Made by a program: the position numbers and the translations under genes
In this document: positions 48,810-62,555 of the stretch, one piece after another
Position numbering within the stretch: position 1 is the stretch's first letter
How the letters are laid out: each line of letters opens with the position of its first letter
Source of the DNA: Paractinoplanes toevensis
Lineage (GTDB): Bacteria; Actinomycetota; Actinomycetes; Mycobacteriales; Micromonosporaceae
NCBI RefSeq assembly: GCF_018332695.1
Contig: NZ_BOQN01000118.1
Location: 62,001 to 126,000, forward strand
Length of the DNA stretch: 64,000 bases
Direction: 5' to 3'
Notes under the pieces: model-generated
The model's input: only the letters and a program-made list of their open reading frames with translations
The model's database searches: none
Told to the model about the DNA's origin: nothing

Positions 48810-48886
48810 GTTAGCCCGGTCTGAACTGCGGGAATGTGCGTCATGTGACAGGCGCTGCACGGAGGCAGGCCGTTTCCGGCGAAAAC

Positions 48887-48909
48887 TTGTCGTACCCCAT
48901 GGCTAGAGT
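48887..48909 (+). promoter_or_regulatory. RecA-independent DNA-damage (PafBC-type) promoter of uvrA
   Basis: TTGTCGTAC (48887-48895), 8 bp, then TAGAGT (48904-48909). Both elements are identical to those of polA. Unlike the other three copies, it leaves a leader of about 40 nt that contains GGAGAGG before the GTG start. Confidence 0.75.
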
Positions 48910-48956
48910 GGCCGCGGCTTTGCTCGACTCATACACCTGTACGGAGAGGCTGGCTG

Positions 48957-51920
<2,964 letters not shown>

Positions 51921-51969
51921 CGGGTGCTTGAAGCGTAAAGTTCCAGCAAGGTCACAGGTGACTCATAGC

Positions 51970-52011
51970 AACGGCGCCGGGTCGGGTCCATAGGCTCGAC
52001 CGGGCGCCGTT
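51970..52011 (+). terminator. Terminator of uvrA
   Basis: AACGGCGCCGGGTCG (51970-51984) pairs with CGACCGGGCGCCGTT (51997-52011), 14 of 15 bases, around a 12-nt loop. No T-run follows. Confidence 0.7.
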
Positions 52012-52183
52012 CCGTGTGTAAACAACGGGGAAAGGCGCCGGGCAAAGGCGCCCAAATACCAGGAAAGAACCGCACTTTCAGCGGACAATTTCGCCGAACC
52101 CCTGAACCGGCTCGGCCATGACCGCGTACACATCTGCGACGCCGCGTGACCACTAGCGCGGACATGCACTGGAGGGCTAACCG

Positions 52184-52711
52184 ATGACAGACGTGCAGAC
52201 GAGGACCGACAACGCGCTCCCCACCGAGGAGCCGCCGGGCCGCACGGGCACGGCCTCGACGCGCCGGCTCGTCCTGCTCGGCGCCGGCGCGGCCGGTGCC
52301 ACCGCGGTCCTGGCCGCCTGCGGCACCAGCAGCACCAACACCAACGGCAGCGGGTTCAGCAACGACCCGGCCCCGGCCGGCAGTGCCGAGGCCGGCGGCG
52401 GCACCGGCAGCACCGCGGGTGCGACCGGCGGCAGCGCCCTGGCGTCGACGGCCGACGTGCCGGAGGGCGGCGGCGTCATCTCCGGCGACTTCGTGATCAC
52501 CCAGCCGGTGGCCGGCACGTTCAAGGCGTTCAGCAAGGTCTGCACGCACGCCGGCTGCGACGTCAGCAAGGTGGACGGCGGGGTGATCACCTGCCCGTGC
52601 CACGGCAGCAAGTTCTCCATCGAGACCGGCGAGCCGACCACCGGGCCGGCCACCAAGGCGCTGGCCGAGACGAAGGTCAAGGTGGACGGCGACAGCATCG
52701 TCAAGGCGTAG
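52184..52711 (+). CDS. Rieske [2Fe-2S] lipoprotein
   Basis: This 175-residue exported iron-sulfur protein has an N-terminal twin-Arg-like [14 protein letters not shown] and lipobox VLAAC, which suggest Tat export and lipidation. A Gly/Ser/Ala linker of about 50 residues follows. The Rieske fold has both cluster motifs, CTHAGC and CPCHGS, with two Cys and two His ligands. No cytochrome b or oxygenase partner lies nearby, so the electron partner is unknown. The ATG has GGAGGG upstream, and a hairpin follows the stop. Confidence 0.9.
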   Translation: MTDVQTRTDNALPTEEPPGRTGTASTRRLVLLGAGAAGATAVLAACGTSSTNTNGSGFSNDPAPAGSAEAGGGTGSTAGATGGSALASTADVPEGGGVISGDFVITQPVAGTFKAFSKVCTHAGCDVSKVDGGVITCPCHGSKFSIETGEPTTGPATKALAETKVKVDGDSIVKA

Positions 52712-52720
52712 CGGGAAAGG

Positions 52721-52760
52721 CCGGAGGTCCGACGCCGTGGCGGCGGCAACGGACCTCCGG
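52721..52760 (+). terminator. Hairpin terminator after the Rieske gene
   Basis: Perfect 11-bp arms CCGGAGGTCCG (52721-52731) and CGGACCTCCGG (52750-52760) enclose an 18-nt loop. It ends 10 bp before the uvrC promoter element. Confidence 0.8.
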
Positions 52761-52770
52761 TCGGGTAATC

Positions 52771-52793
52771 ATGTCAGTCCCCCGCACTATCGT
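52771..52793 (+). promoter_or_regulatory. RecA-independent DNA-damage (PafBC-type) promoter of uvrC
   Basis: ATGTCAGTC (52771-52779), 8 bp, then TATCGT (52788-52793). The -10 ends 7 nt before GTG 52801, so a leaderless transcript is predicted. The 9-mer is the closest of the four to the mycobacterial TTGTCAGTG. Confidence 0.72.
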
Positions 52794-52800
52794 TGACCCC

Positions 52801-54957
52801 GTGCCAGACCCGTCGACCTACCGACCCGCGCCGGGGACGATCCCCGAGTCGCCCGGCGTCTACCGCTTCCGCGATCCGACCGGCCGCGTCATCTACGTCG
52901 GCAAGGCGAAAAATCTGCGCAACCGCCTGAATTCGTATTTCGCGGATACCTGGTCGCTGCACGCGCGCACCCAGCAGATGGTGACGACCGCGGCCGCCGT
53001 CGACTGGGTGACGGTCGGGACCGAGGTCGAGGCGCTGCAGCTGGAGTTCAGCTGGATCAAGGAGTTCGATCCGCGGTTCAACGTCAAATACCGCGACGAC
53101 AAGTCCTACCCGTTCCTCGCGGTGACCCTCAACGAGGAGTTCCCGCGCCTGCAGGTGATGCGCGGCGCCAAGCGCAAGGGCGTGCGCTACTTCGGGCCCT
53201 ATTCGCACGCCTGGGCCATCCGCGAGACCCTCGACCTGCTGCTGCGGGTCTTCCCGGCGCGCACCTGCTCGGCCGGGGTCTTCAAGCGGTCCGGTCAGAT
53301 CGGCCGTCCCTGCCTGCTCGGTTACATCGGCAAGTGCTCGGCCCCGTGCACCGGCCAGGTCACCGCCGACGAGCACCGGGCCATCGTCGACGACTTCTGC
53401 GACTTCATGGCCGGTAAGACCGACACGTTCGTCAAGCGGCTCGAGCGCGACATGATGCGGGCCTCCGAGACGCTCGAGTTCGAGCGCGCGGCCCGGCTGC
53501 GCGACGACATCGCCGCCCTGCGCCGCGCCATGGAGAAACAGACCGTGGTGCTCGGCGACGGCACCGACGCCGACGTGGTCGCCTTCGCCGAGGACCCGCT
53601 CGAGGCGGCCGTGCAGGTGTTCCACGTGCGCGACGGCCGGGTCCGCGGCCAGCGCGGCTGGGTGGTGGAAAAGGTGGAGGACCTGTCGGCCGGCGACCTG
53701 GTGCACCACTTCTGCTCGCAGATGTACGGCGATGTCGAGGGCGAGGGCGACGTGCCCCGCGAGCTGCTCGTCCCGGCCCTGCCGGAGGACGCCGCGGCGC
53801 TCGCCGACTGGCTGTCCGAGCACCGCGGCAGCCGGGTCTCCCTGCGGGTGCCGCAGCGCGGCGACAAGAAGGCCCTGATGGAGACGGTGGCCCGCAACGC
53901 CGGCGAGTCGCTGCAGCGGCACAAGCTGCGCCGGGCCGGTGACCTGACCACCCGCAGCAAGGCGCTCGACGAGATCGCCGAGGCGCTCGGCATGGAGACG
54001 TCGCCGCTGCGCATCGAGTGCTTCGACGTCTCGCAGATCCAGGGCACCGACGTGGTCGCGTCCATGGTGGTCTTCGAGGACGGCTTGCCTCGTAAGAGTG
54101 AGTACCGCCGGTTCGCGGTCCGGGGCAACGCCGACGGCAGCGGCACCGACGACCTGTCCGCGATGACCGAGGTCATGCGGCGCCGGTTCGCCCGCTTCAA
54201 GGCCCGGCCGGAGGCCGACGCACCGCGCGACCGGCCGGAGTCCGATGTGGCCGACGACGCGGCCGACGCTCTGCTGCACGGCGACGAGGTCCCGGCCGGC
54301 GAGCTGCCGGGCATCGACCCGCTCACCGGTAAACCCCGCCGGTTCGCCTACCCGCCCCAACTGGTCGTGGTGGACGGTGGCCAGCCGCAGGTCAACGCGG
54401 TCGCCGAGGTCTTCGCCGAGCTCGGCATCACCGACGTCGCCCTGTGCGGCCTGGCCAAGCGGCTCGAGGAGGTGTGGCTGCCGGGGGAGGACTTCCCGGT
54501 GATCTTCCCGCGCACCTCCGAGGCGCTCTACCTTCTGCAGCGGGCCCGCGACGAGGCCCACCGGTTCGCCATCACGTTCCACCGACAGCGCCGGTCGAAG
54601 CGGATGACCGGCTCCGCCCTGGACAGCATCCCGGGGCTGGGGGAGACCCGCCGCAAGGCGCTGCTGCGGCACTTCGGGTCCCTCAAGCGCCTGGCCGCCG
54701 CGACGGTCGAGGAGATCACCGAGGTTCCCGGCATCGGCAAGCGCACCGCCGAGACCCTGCTCGCGACGCTCAACCCGGCCGCCGAGCCGGAAGAACCGCC
54801 GGCCGAGCCGGGCGCGATCCCGCGCGGCGGCGCGGGCAAGACCCGTCCGGGCGCCACCCGCAACCGGGCCGGCACCAGCCTGCCGGCGTCGGCCCCGGTC
54901 AAGACCTCGGCCGTCCGGGCGGCCATGGCACAGGACAACCTGGATTCACACGATTAG
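52801..54957 (+). CDS. uvrC: UvrABC excision nuclease subunit C
   Basis: This dual-incision nuclease has 718 residues. The GIY-YIG domain is at the N-terminus ([20 protein letters not shown], about 18-40) and makes the 3' cut. A UVR motif is near 230 ([16 protein letters not shown]). The RNase H-like endonuclease domain has [19 protein letters not shown] and VVDGGQPQ, and two helix-hairpin-helix motifs ([31 protein letters not shown]) follow. The last 60 residues are a Pro/Ala/Arg-rich tail. GTG 52801 is preferred over ATG 52771 because the promoter -10 overlaps the extra codons. Confidence 0.96.
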   Translation: MPDPSTYRPAPGTIPESPGVYRFRDPTGRVIYVGKAKNLRNRLNSYFADTWSLHARTQQMVTTAAAVDWVTVGTEVEALQLEFSWIKEFDPRFNVKYRDDKSYPFLAVTLNEEFPRLQVMRGAKRKGVRYFGPYSHAWAIRETLDLLLRVFPARTCSAGVFKRSGQIGRPCLLGYIGKCSAPCTGQVTADEHRAIVDDFCDFMAGKTDTFVKRLERDMMRASETLEFERAARLRDDIAALRRAMEKQTVVLGDGTDADVVAFAEDPLEAAVQVFHVRDGRVRGQRGWVVEKVEDLSAGDLVHHFCSQMYGDVEGEGDVPRELLVPALPEDAAALADWLSEHRGSRVSLRVPQRGDKKALMETVARNAGESLQRHKLRRAGDLTTRSKALDEIAEALGMETSPLRIECFDVSQIQGTDVVASMVVFEDGLPRKSEYRRFAVRGNADGSGTDDLSAMTEVMRRRFARFKARPEADAPRDRPESDVADDAADALLHGDEVPAGELPGIDPLTGKPRRFAYPPQLVVVDGGQPQVNAVAEVFAELGITDVALCGLAKRLEEVWLPGEDFPVIFPRTSEALYLLQRARDEAHRFAITFHRQRRSKRMTGSALDSIPGLGETRRKALLRHFGSLKRLAAATVEEITEVPGIGKRTAETLLATLNPAAEPEEPPAEPGAIPRGGAGKTRPGATRNRAGTSLPASAPVKTSAVRAAMAQDNLDSHD

Positions 54958-55080
54958 CGGATCGGCCCGACTCGTCGAGCCGGTTCGGCCTAGGATGTTG
55001 CCTTCAGTCCGTTCAAGGGCGGCGGCGGGGCGGTTGGATGGGGTGTCCGCCGCCAGGCGGCATTTACGCGGGAGGCGTGC

Positions 55081-55989
55081 GTGACGGAGTCGTTGCCGGA
55101 GTTCGCTGACGCGGTGGACCCGGACGAAGTGGCCACCGACCTGGTGGTCGTGACCGGTGTGTCCGGTGGTGGCCGCAGCACGGTCGCCCGCGCGCTGGAA
55201 AATGTCGGCTTCTACGTGGTGGACAACCTGCCCCAGGCGCTGATGCTGGACATGGCCCAGCTCGCGTTCCAGGCCGGTGGCGCGGCCCGGCGCACCGCCA
55301 TGGTGCTCGACGTGCGCAGCCGGGCGTTCTCCACCGACCTGGCCGGTGCCGTGCGCGCGCTCAAGGAGCGCGGCTTCTCGCCGCGGGTGGTGTTCGTCGA
55401 CGCCGACGACGAGGTGCTGATCCGCCGGTTCGAGTCGGTGCGCCGCTCGCACCCGCTGCAGGGCGACGGCCGGCTCGCCGACGGCATCACGGCCGAGCGC
55501 AAGCTGCTGGCCGAGGCCCGCGAGCAGTCCGACGTCATCATCGACACCAGCCACCTCAACGTGAACCAGCTGCGCCGCCGGGTCGAGGAGCTGTTCGGCG
55601 GCGAGGATGTGCGCAAGCTGCGCATCACCGTGCTGTCGTTCGGCTTCAAGTACGGCCTGCCGCCCGACGCCGACTACGTGCTGGACGCCCGCTTCCTGCC
55701 CAACCCGTTCTGGGTGCCCGACCTGCGCGACCACACCGGCCTGGAGGACGCGGTCAGCAAATACGTCCTCGACCAGGAGGGCGCGGGCACGTTCGTCAGC
55801 AACTACGCCGCCCTGATCGCGTCGACCGCACCCGGCTTCGAGCGCGAGGGCAAGCGCTACCTCACCGTCGCGGTCGGCTGCACCGGCGGCAAGCACCGCA
55901 GCGTCGCGATCACCGAGGAACTCACCGCGCAGCTGCGCGACATGCGCCTCGCCGCCCATCCGTCGCACCGCGACCTGGGGCGGGAGTGA
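55081..55989 (+). CDS. rapZ: RNase adaptor/nucleotide-binding protein RapZ
   Basis: This 302-residue YvcJ/RapZ-family P-loop protein has Walker A GVSGGGRST with Arg in place of Lys, as is usual in actinobacterial members. VVDNLPQALM and the C-terminal GCTGGKHRSVAI motif complete the signature. In enterobacteria it guides RNase E to a small RNA of amino-sugar metabolism; in Gram-positives it binds and hydrolyses nucleotides. The GTG overlaps nothing upstream. Its stop overlaps yvcK by 4 nt, the start of the conserved rapZ-yvcK-whiA block. Confidence 0.93.
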   Translation: MTESLPEFADAVDPDEVATDLVVVTGVSGGGRSTVARALENVGFYVVDNLPQALMLDMAQLAFQAGGAARRTAMVLDVRSRAFSTDLAGAVRALKERGFSPRVVFVDADDEVLIRRFESVRRSHPLQGDGRLADGITAERKLLAEAREQSDVIIDTSHLNVNQLRRRVEELFGGEDVRKLRITVLSFGFKYGLPPDADYVLDARFLPNPFWVPDLRDHTGLEDAVSKYVLDQEGAGTFVSNYAALIASTAPGFEREGKRYLTVAVGCTGGKHRSVAITEELTAQLRDMRLAAHPSHRDLGRE

Positions 55990-56945
55990 CGGCCGTTCGG
56001 GTGGTCGCGTTCGGGGGAGGCCACGGGCTCGGCGCCTCCCTCCGCGGCCTGCGTCATGCAGCGCGCGAAATGGAGCTGGACATCACGGCGATCGTCACGG
56101 TCGGCGACGACGGCGGTTCCAGCGGCCGGCTCCGGGCCGAGCGGGACGCGCTGCTGCCACCGGGCGACCTGCGGCAGGCGCTGGCCGCGCTGGCCGCCGA
56201 CGACCCGGCCCGGCAGTTCACCGCCGAGCTGCTGCAATACCGGTTCGCCGGCAGCGACGCCCTGGCCGGGCACGCGGTCGGCAACCTGCTGCTGCTCGGC
56301 CTCATGGAGATGCTGGGCGACCCGGTCGACGCCCTCGACCACGCGGCCGCCCTGGTCGGCGCGCAGGGCCGGGTGTTGCCGATGGCCCGGCACGCGGTCG
56401 ACATCGAGGCCGACGTGATCGGCGCCGACCCCGAGCGCCCCGGCGAGGTGGTCACGGTGCGCGGCCAGCACGCGGTCGCGGTGGCGCTCGGGCACGTCGA
56501 GGCGGTCCGCCTCGAGCCGGCCGACCCGCCCGTCTGCGAGCAGGCGATCGACGCCATCCACGCCGCCGACTGGCTGATCTTCGGCCCCGGCAGTTGGTAC
56601 ACGAGTGTGCTGCCCCACCTGCTCGTGCCCCGGCTGGCCGAGGCGATCATCACGAGCCCGGCCCGCAAGCTGGTGACGCTCAACCTGGCCGCCGACAACG
56701 AGACCCTCGGCCTGTCGGTGGCCGACCACCTGGCCGCCCTGAGGTGGTATTTACCGGGTCTGCGGGCCGACACGGTGCTGGCCGACGCCAAGTGGGTGGG
56801 CGAACCGGAACCGGTGCACCAGGCGGCCGAAACCTTGGGCGCCCGTCTCGTGTTGGCACCCTTGGCCGTTGCGGACGGCAGCCCTAGGCATGATCCTGAG
56901 TCGCTGGGCGTTGCACTGGTGCCAGTATTGGGCGCCGCTCGTTAA
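55986..56945 (+). CDS. yvcK: YvcK/CofD-family gluconeogenesis factor
   Basis: This 319-residue Rossmann-like protein begins VVAFGGGHGLGASLRGLR. The conserved VTVGDDGGSSGRLR and LPPGDLRQALAAL follow. Further family residues are GHAVGNLLLLGLM and IFGPGSWYTSVLPHLL. YvcK proteins bind UDP-sugars and are needed for growth on gluconeogenic carbon sources and for cell shape. The GTG start lies in the rapZ stop (GTGA). whiA follows after 61 bp. Confidence 0.92.
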   Translation: MTAVRVVAFGGGHGLGASLRGLRHAAREMELDITAIVTVGDDGGSSGRLRAERDALLPPGDLRQALAALAADDPARQFTAELLQYRFAGSDALAGHAVGNLLLLGLMEMLGDPVDALDHAAALVGAQGRVLPMARHAVDIEADVIGADPERPGEVVTVRGQHAVAVALGHVEAVRLEPADPPVCEQAIDAIHAADWLIFGPGSWYTSVLPHLLVPRLAEAIITSPARKLVTLNLAADNETLGLSVADHLAALRWYLPGLRADTVLADAKWVGEPEPVHQAAETLGARLVLAPLAVADGSPRHDPESLGVALVPVLGAAR

Positions 56946-57006
56946 GCAGACGGCGTAGTGCGGCACACACTGTTCAAGATTCGGCGCATGAGGTGGGACT
57001 AACACG

Positions 57007-57987
57007 ATGGCGATGACGGCAGCGGTCAAGGACGAGCTGAGCCGGGTCGACGTGCCCAAGCCGTGCTGCCGCCGGGCGGAGATGGCGGCGCTGCTGCGTT
57101 TCGCCGGCGGCCTGCACATCGTGTCCGGCCGGGTGGTGGTCGAGGCCGAGCTCGACACCGGCGCCGTCGCGCGCCGCCTGCGCCGCGAGATCGCCGACGT
57201 CTACGGCTACCCCAGCGAGGTGCACGTGCTGGCCTCCGGCGGCCTGCGCAAGGGCAGCCACTACATCGTCCGGATCGTCAAGGACGGCGAGGCCCTGGCC
57301 CGCCAGACCGGCCTGCTCGACGTGCGCGGCCGCCCGGTCCGCGGCCTCCCGCCGCACGTGGTCTCGGCCAACGTCTGCTGCGCCGTCGCCGCCTGGCGCG
57401 GCGCCTTCATGGCGCACGGCTCACTCACCGAGCCCGGCCGCTCCAGCGCCCTCGAGATCACCTGCCCCGGCCCGGAGGCGGCACTCGCGCTGCGCGGCGC
57501 CGCCCGGCGCATCGGCATCACCGCCAAGGAACGCGAGGTCCGCGGCGTGGACCGCGTGGTGATCAAGGACGGCGACGCGATCGCCGCCCTGCTCACCCGC
57601 ATCGGCGCGCACGCGAGCGTGCTGGCCTGGGAGGAGCGCCGGGTCCGCCGCGAGGTGCGCGCGACGGCCAACCGCCTCGCCAACTTCGACGACGCCAACC
57701 TGCGCCGCTCGGCCCGCGCCGCGGTCGCGGCGGCCGCGCGGGTCACCCGCGCCCTGGAGATCCTGGCCGACGAGGCCCCCAACCACCTGACGTCCGCGGG
57801 CCGCCTGCGCCTCGAACATCGCCAGGCCTCCCTGGAGGAGCTGGGCGCGCTGGCCGACCCACCGCTGACGAAGGACGCGATCGCCGGCCGCATAAGGCGT
57901 CTGCTCGCCCTGGCCGACAAGCGCGCCCGCGACCTGGGCATCCCCGACACCGAAGCAGCGGTGACGCCCGAGATGATGGCGTGCTGA
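57007..57987 (+). CDS. whiA: DNA-binding protein WhiA
   Basis: This 326-residue transcription factor combines a LAGLIDADG-like fold (about 1-220) with a C-terminal helix-turn-helix. The start [27 protein letters not shown], here given only as the segment around VKDELSRV, is typical. [29 protein letters not shown] and [10 protein letters not shown] mark the core. The DNA-binding helices lie near [20 protein letters not shown]. In Streptomyces WhiA works with WhiB to start sporulation septation. ATG 57007 follows GAGGTGGGA by about 8 nt. Confidence 0.95.
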   Translation: MAMTAAVKDELSRVDVPKPCCRRAEMAALLRFAGGLHIVSGRVVVEAELDTGAVARRLRREIADVYGYPSEVHVLASGGLRKGSHYIVRIVKDGEALARQTGLLDVRGRPVRGLPPHVVSANVCCAVAAWRGAFMAHGSLTEPGRSSALEITCPGPEAALALRGAARRIGITAKEREVRGVDRVVIKDGDAIAALLTRIGAHASVLAWEERRVRREVRATANRLANFDDANLRRSARAAVAAAARVTRALEILADEAPNHLTSAGRLRLEHRQASLEELGALADPPLTKDAIAGRIRRLLALADKRARDLGIPDTEAAVTPEMMAC

Positions 57988-59631
<1,644 letters not shown>

Positions 59632-59637
59632 CGAATC

Positions 59638-60834
59638 GTGAAGACTCTCGACGACCTGCTCGGCGAGGGTGTCTCGGGTCGGCGCGTGCTCGTGCGCGCC
59701 GACCTGAACGTCCCGTTCGACAAGGCCAACCCCGGTGTCATCAGCGACGACGGCCGTGCACGCGCGGTGCTGCCGACGCTGGTCGCACTGCGTGACGCGG
59801 GTGCCCGTGTCATCGTGATGTCCCACCTCGGCCGCCCGAAGGGCGCGCCGGACCCGAAGTACACGCTCGCTCCCGTCGCGACCCGGCTCTCCGAGCTCCT
59901 GGGCTCGGACGTCGTCTTCGCCTCGGACACGGTCGGCCCGTCCGCTTCCGCTGCCGTTGCCGCCTTGACGGACGGCCAGGTGCTCCTGCTGGAGAACCTG
60001 CGCTTCAACGAGGGCGAGACCTCGAAGGACGACGCGGCGCGCGCGGCTTTCGCGGGGGAGCTGGCAGCATTCGCCGACTTCTACGTCGATGACGCTTTCG
60101 GTGCCGTGCACCGCAAGCACGCCTCGGTGTACGACGTGCCGGCGCTGCTGCCGCACTACGCCGGTGGTCTCGTCCTGAAAGAGGTCGAGGTCCTGCGCAA
60201 GGTGAGCGAGAGCCCGGAGCAGCCCTACGTGGTCGTGCTCGGCGGCTCGAAGGTCTCCGACAAGCTCGCCGTGATCAAGGCGCTGCTGCCGAAGGTCGAC
60301 AAGCTGCTCGTCGGCGGCGGCATGTGCTTCACGTTCCTGAAGGCGCAGGGGCACGAGGTCGGCAAGTCGCTGCTGGAGTCGGAGATGATCGACACCTGCG
60401 CTGACCTTCTGTCGCAGGCCGACGGCCGGATCGTGCTGCCGGTGGACGTCGTGGCCGCCGACGAGTTCTCGGCTGACGCCTCGTATGACACGGTCGACAT
60501 CTCGGACATCCCGGCCGATCGGCTCGGGCTTGACATCGGGCCGAAGTCGGTCGCGCTGTTCGCCGAGGCCATCGGGTCCGCGAAGACGGTCTTCTGGAAC
60601 GGCCCGATGGGCGTCTTCGAGCTGGCGCCGTTCGCGGCCGGCACCCGGGGCGTCGCCGAGGCCATCACCAAGATCGACGGCTTCTCGGTGGTCGGCGGCG
60701 GTGACTCGGCCGCGGCCGTGCGCACCCTCGGCCTCGACGAGTCCGCGTTCGGGCACATCTCGACCGGTGGCGGCGCGTCCCTGGAGTACCTCGAGGGCAA
60801 GAAGCTGCCCGGCGTCGAAGCCCTGGAGAAGTGA
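59638..60834 (+). CDS. pgk: Phosphoglycerate kinase
   Basis: This 398-residue enzyme transfers the acyl phosphate of 1,3-bisphosphoglycerate to ADP. The N-terminal substrate domain has [12 protein letters not shown] and [12 protein letters not shown]. The C-terminal nucleotide domain has [25 protein letters not shown] and [11 protein letters not shown]. The GTG start is 6 bp after gap. The stop region overlaps the possible early start of tpiA. Length and motifs are normal. Confidence 0.97.
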   Translation: MKTLDDLLGEGVSGRRVLVRADLNVPFDKANPGVISDDGRARAVLPTLVALRDAGARVIVMSHLGRPKGAPDPKYTLAPVATRLSELLGSDVVFASDTVGPSASAAVAALTDGQVLLLENLRFNEGETSKDDAARAAFAGELAAFADFYVDDAFGAVHRKHASVYDVPALLPHYAGGLVLKEVEVLRKVSESPEQPYVVVLGGSKVSDKLAVIKALLPKVDKLLVGGGMCFTFLKAQGHEVGKSLLESEMIDTCADLLSQADGRIVLPVDVVAADEFSADASYDTVDISDIPADRLGLDIGPKSVALFAEAIGSAKTVFWNGPMGVFELAPFAAGTRGVAEAITKIDGFSVVGGGDSAAAVRTLGLDESAFGHISTGGGASLEYLEGKKLPGVEALEK

Positions 60835-60836
60835 AA

Positions 60837-61631
60837 ATGACCGACCCGACCCCCCGCCTTCCCATCGTGGCCGGCAACTGGAAGATGAACCTCAACCACT
60901 TCGAGGCGATTCTCCTGGTGCAGAAACTGGCCGCGAGCCTCAACGAGAAGCAGTTGACCGACGTCGAGGTGGTCGTCGTTCCGCCGTTCACCGATCTGCG
61001 CAGCGTGCAGACCGCGATCGAGGGCGACAAGCTGCTGCTCAAGTTCGGGGCGCAGGACATCTCCCGGCACAAGAGCGGCGCGTACACCGGGGAGATCTCC
61101 GGCGCGATGCTGGCAAAGCTGGGCGTCTCCTACGTGCTGGCCGGGCACTCCGAGCGCCGCGAGTACCACGACGAGGACGACGCGCTGGTCAACGCGAAGG
61201 TGAAGGCGGCCTTCGCGAACGACATCACGCCGATCCTCTGCGTCGGCGAGGGCCTGGTGACCCGCGAGGAGGGCACGCACGTCGCCCACTGCACCCACCA
61301 GACCCTTCTCGGGCTCGAGGGCCTGACGCCCGAGCAGGTCAAGCAGACCGTGGTGGCGTACGAGCCGGTCTGGGCGATCGGCACCGGCAAGACTGCGACG
61401 CCGGACGACGCGCAGGAGGTCTGCAAGGCCATCCGCGTGGCGATCACCGAGAAGTACGGCGCCGAGGTGGGCGAGACCGTGCGGATCCAGTACGGCGGTT
61501 CAGTGAAGGCTGCCAATATCGCCGCGATCATGGCGCAGCCGGACATCGATGGTGTGCTGGTCGGCGGCGCTTCGCTGGAGGCCGAGGAGTTCGCCTCCAT
61601 CGTGCGGTTCAAGGAGCACGTGGCTCGCTGA
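60837..61631 (+). CDS. tpiA: Triosephosphate isomerase
   Basis: This 264-residue TIM-barrel enzyme interconverts dihydroxyacetone phosphate and glyceraldehyde 3-phosphate. Active-site residues are Lys in AGNWKMN, His in LAGHSERRE and Glu in [11 protein letters not shown]. The phosphate loop is near [11 protein letters not shown] and [15 protein letters not shown] 60837 is preferred since GGAG (60825-60828) is 8 nt away; GTG 60831 within the pgk stop is the alternative. A hairpin ends the gap-pgk-tpiA unit. Confidence 0.97.
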   Translation: MTDPTPRLPIVAGNWKMNLNHFEAILLVQKLAASLNEKQLTDVEVVVVPPFTDLRSVQTAIEGDKLLLKFGAQDISRHKSGAYTGEISGAMLAKLGVSYVLAGHSERREYHDEDDALVNAKVKAAFANDITPILCVGEGLVTREEGTHVAHCTHQTLLGLEGLTPEQVKQTVVAYEPVWAIGTGKTATPDDAQEVCKAIRVAITEKYGAEVGETVRIQYGGSVKAANIAAIMAQPDIDGVLVGGASLEAEEFASIVRFKEHVAR

Positions 61632-61638
61632 GACATAC

Positions 61639-61673
61639 CGTGTGCCCGGTCGCCATCGGTGGCCGGGCACACG
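61639..61673 (+). terminator. Terminator of gap-pgk-tpiA
   Basis: Arms CGTGTGCCCGG (61639-61649) and CCGGGCACACG (61663-61673) are perfect over 11 bp with additional inner pairing. It starts 8 nt after the tpiA stop. Confidence 0.8.
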
Positions 61674-61719
61674 CTATTGTTGGTGCGCTGTCTGCCCTTC
61701 GAGAGGAATGAACCCGATC

Positions 61720-61977
61720 ATGCCGATGTGGTTCGCGTACACGATGATCGTGTTGCTGGTGCTCACCAGCCTGGTGCTGACCCTGCTGATCCTGCTGCAC
61801 CGCGGCAAGGGCGGCGGCATGTCGAGCATGTTCGGCGGCGGCGTCAGCTCCAGCCTGGCCGGTTCCTCGGTGGCGGAGAAGAACCTCGACCGCTACACGG
61901 TTCTGGTGGGCATCGTCTGGTTCGCGTGCATCGTGGGTCTGGGACTCTGGCTGCGTCTGGCCCTGCCTGCTAGCTGA
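61720..61977 (+). CDS. secG: Preprotein translocase subunit SecG
   Basis: This small inner-membrane subunit of the SecYEG channel has about 85 residues. Two membrane helices (AYTMIVLLVLTSLVLTLLI and TVLVGIVWFACIVGLGLWL) flank the conserved cytoplasmic loop LLHRGKGGGMSSMFGGG and SSVAEKNLDR. ATG 61720 gives the usual N-terminus. ATG 61708 is also in frame but sits only 1 nt after GAGAGG, while 61720 is 13 nt away, so the start is not settled. A strong terminator follows. Confidence 0.93.
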   Translation: MPMWFAYTMIVLLVLTSLVLTLLILLHRGKGGGMSSMFGGGVSSSLAGSSVAEKNLDRYTVLVGIVWFACIVGLGLWLRLALPAS

Positions 61978-62001
61978 CGGTCACCGATAGTCGTAGAATC
62001 T

Positions 62002-62041
62002 GCCGCGCGTCCGGTTCTGCCGGGCGTGCGGCGTTTCTTTT
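62002..62041 (+). terminator. Rho-independent terminator after secG
   Basis: GCCGCGCGTCCGG (62002-62014) and CCGGGCGTGCGGC (62020-62032) pair over 13 bp with two G-T pairs around a TTCTG loop. GTTTCTTTT follows. Confidence 0.9.
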
Positions 62042-62104
62042 GCCAGTATTTCGGCCATATTTCCGGGCCGAGTCATCTATCGCCTCGAGACAGGAGTGAC
62101 ATCC

Positions 62105-62446
62105 GTGTCCAGCGGCAGTGCGATCCGCGGCAGCCGTGTCGGGTCCAGCCCGATGCGCCCCGACGAGCGCAGCGAGCCCGCCCCGCGCCGAGAAGTCATG
62201 TACTTCTGCGCGGCCGGCCACGCCAGCCTGATCAAGTTCGCGGCCGAGGCCCCCGCGCCCGACACGTGGGACTGCCCGCGCTGCGGGCAGCCGGCCGGCC
62301 TCGACGGGGAGAACCCGCCCGGCCGGCTGCGCGCCGAGCCGTACAAGTCGCACCTGGCCTACGTCAAGGAGCGCCGCACCGACGAGGACGGGGCGAAGAT
62401 CCTCGCCGAGGCGCTCGCCAAGGTGCGCCAGCGCCGCGGCGAGTGA
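62105..62446 (+). CDS. rbpA: RNA polymerase-binding protein RbpA
   Basis: This 113-residue actinobacterial protein binds RNA polymerase and the principal sigma factor and stabilises open complexes. The N-terminal tail SSGSAIRGSRVGSSP, the zinc-binding core (CAAGH and CPRCGQPAG) and the sigma-interacting C-terminus (PYKSHLAYVKERRTDEDG, LAEALAKVRQRR) follow the family order. GTG 62105 has AGGAG 8 nt upstream; GTG 62096 is less well placed. Confidence 0.95.
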   Translation: MSSGSAIRGSRVGSSPMRPDERSEPAPRREVMYFCAAGHASLIKFAAEAPAPDTWDCPRCGQPAGLDGENPPGRLRAEPYKSHLAYVKERRTDEDGAKILAEALAKVRQRRGE

Positions 62447-62555
62447 CGTGAACCAGGTGCTCGGGATCGTCTTGATGCCGCTCGCCGGCATCGAGCGGTC
62501 CACGGCTTCGTCGGATCGCTGAAGGGCGTTCGCTGGACAAGCGCGGGCTTGTTCT

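Noticed and set aside
55081-55989. RapZ with a damaged Walker A motif (Arg for Lys)
   Set aside because: Actinobacterial RapZ proteins usually have GxSGxGRS, so this is normal for the lineage.
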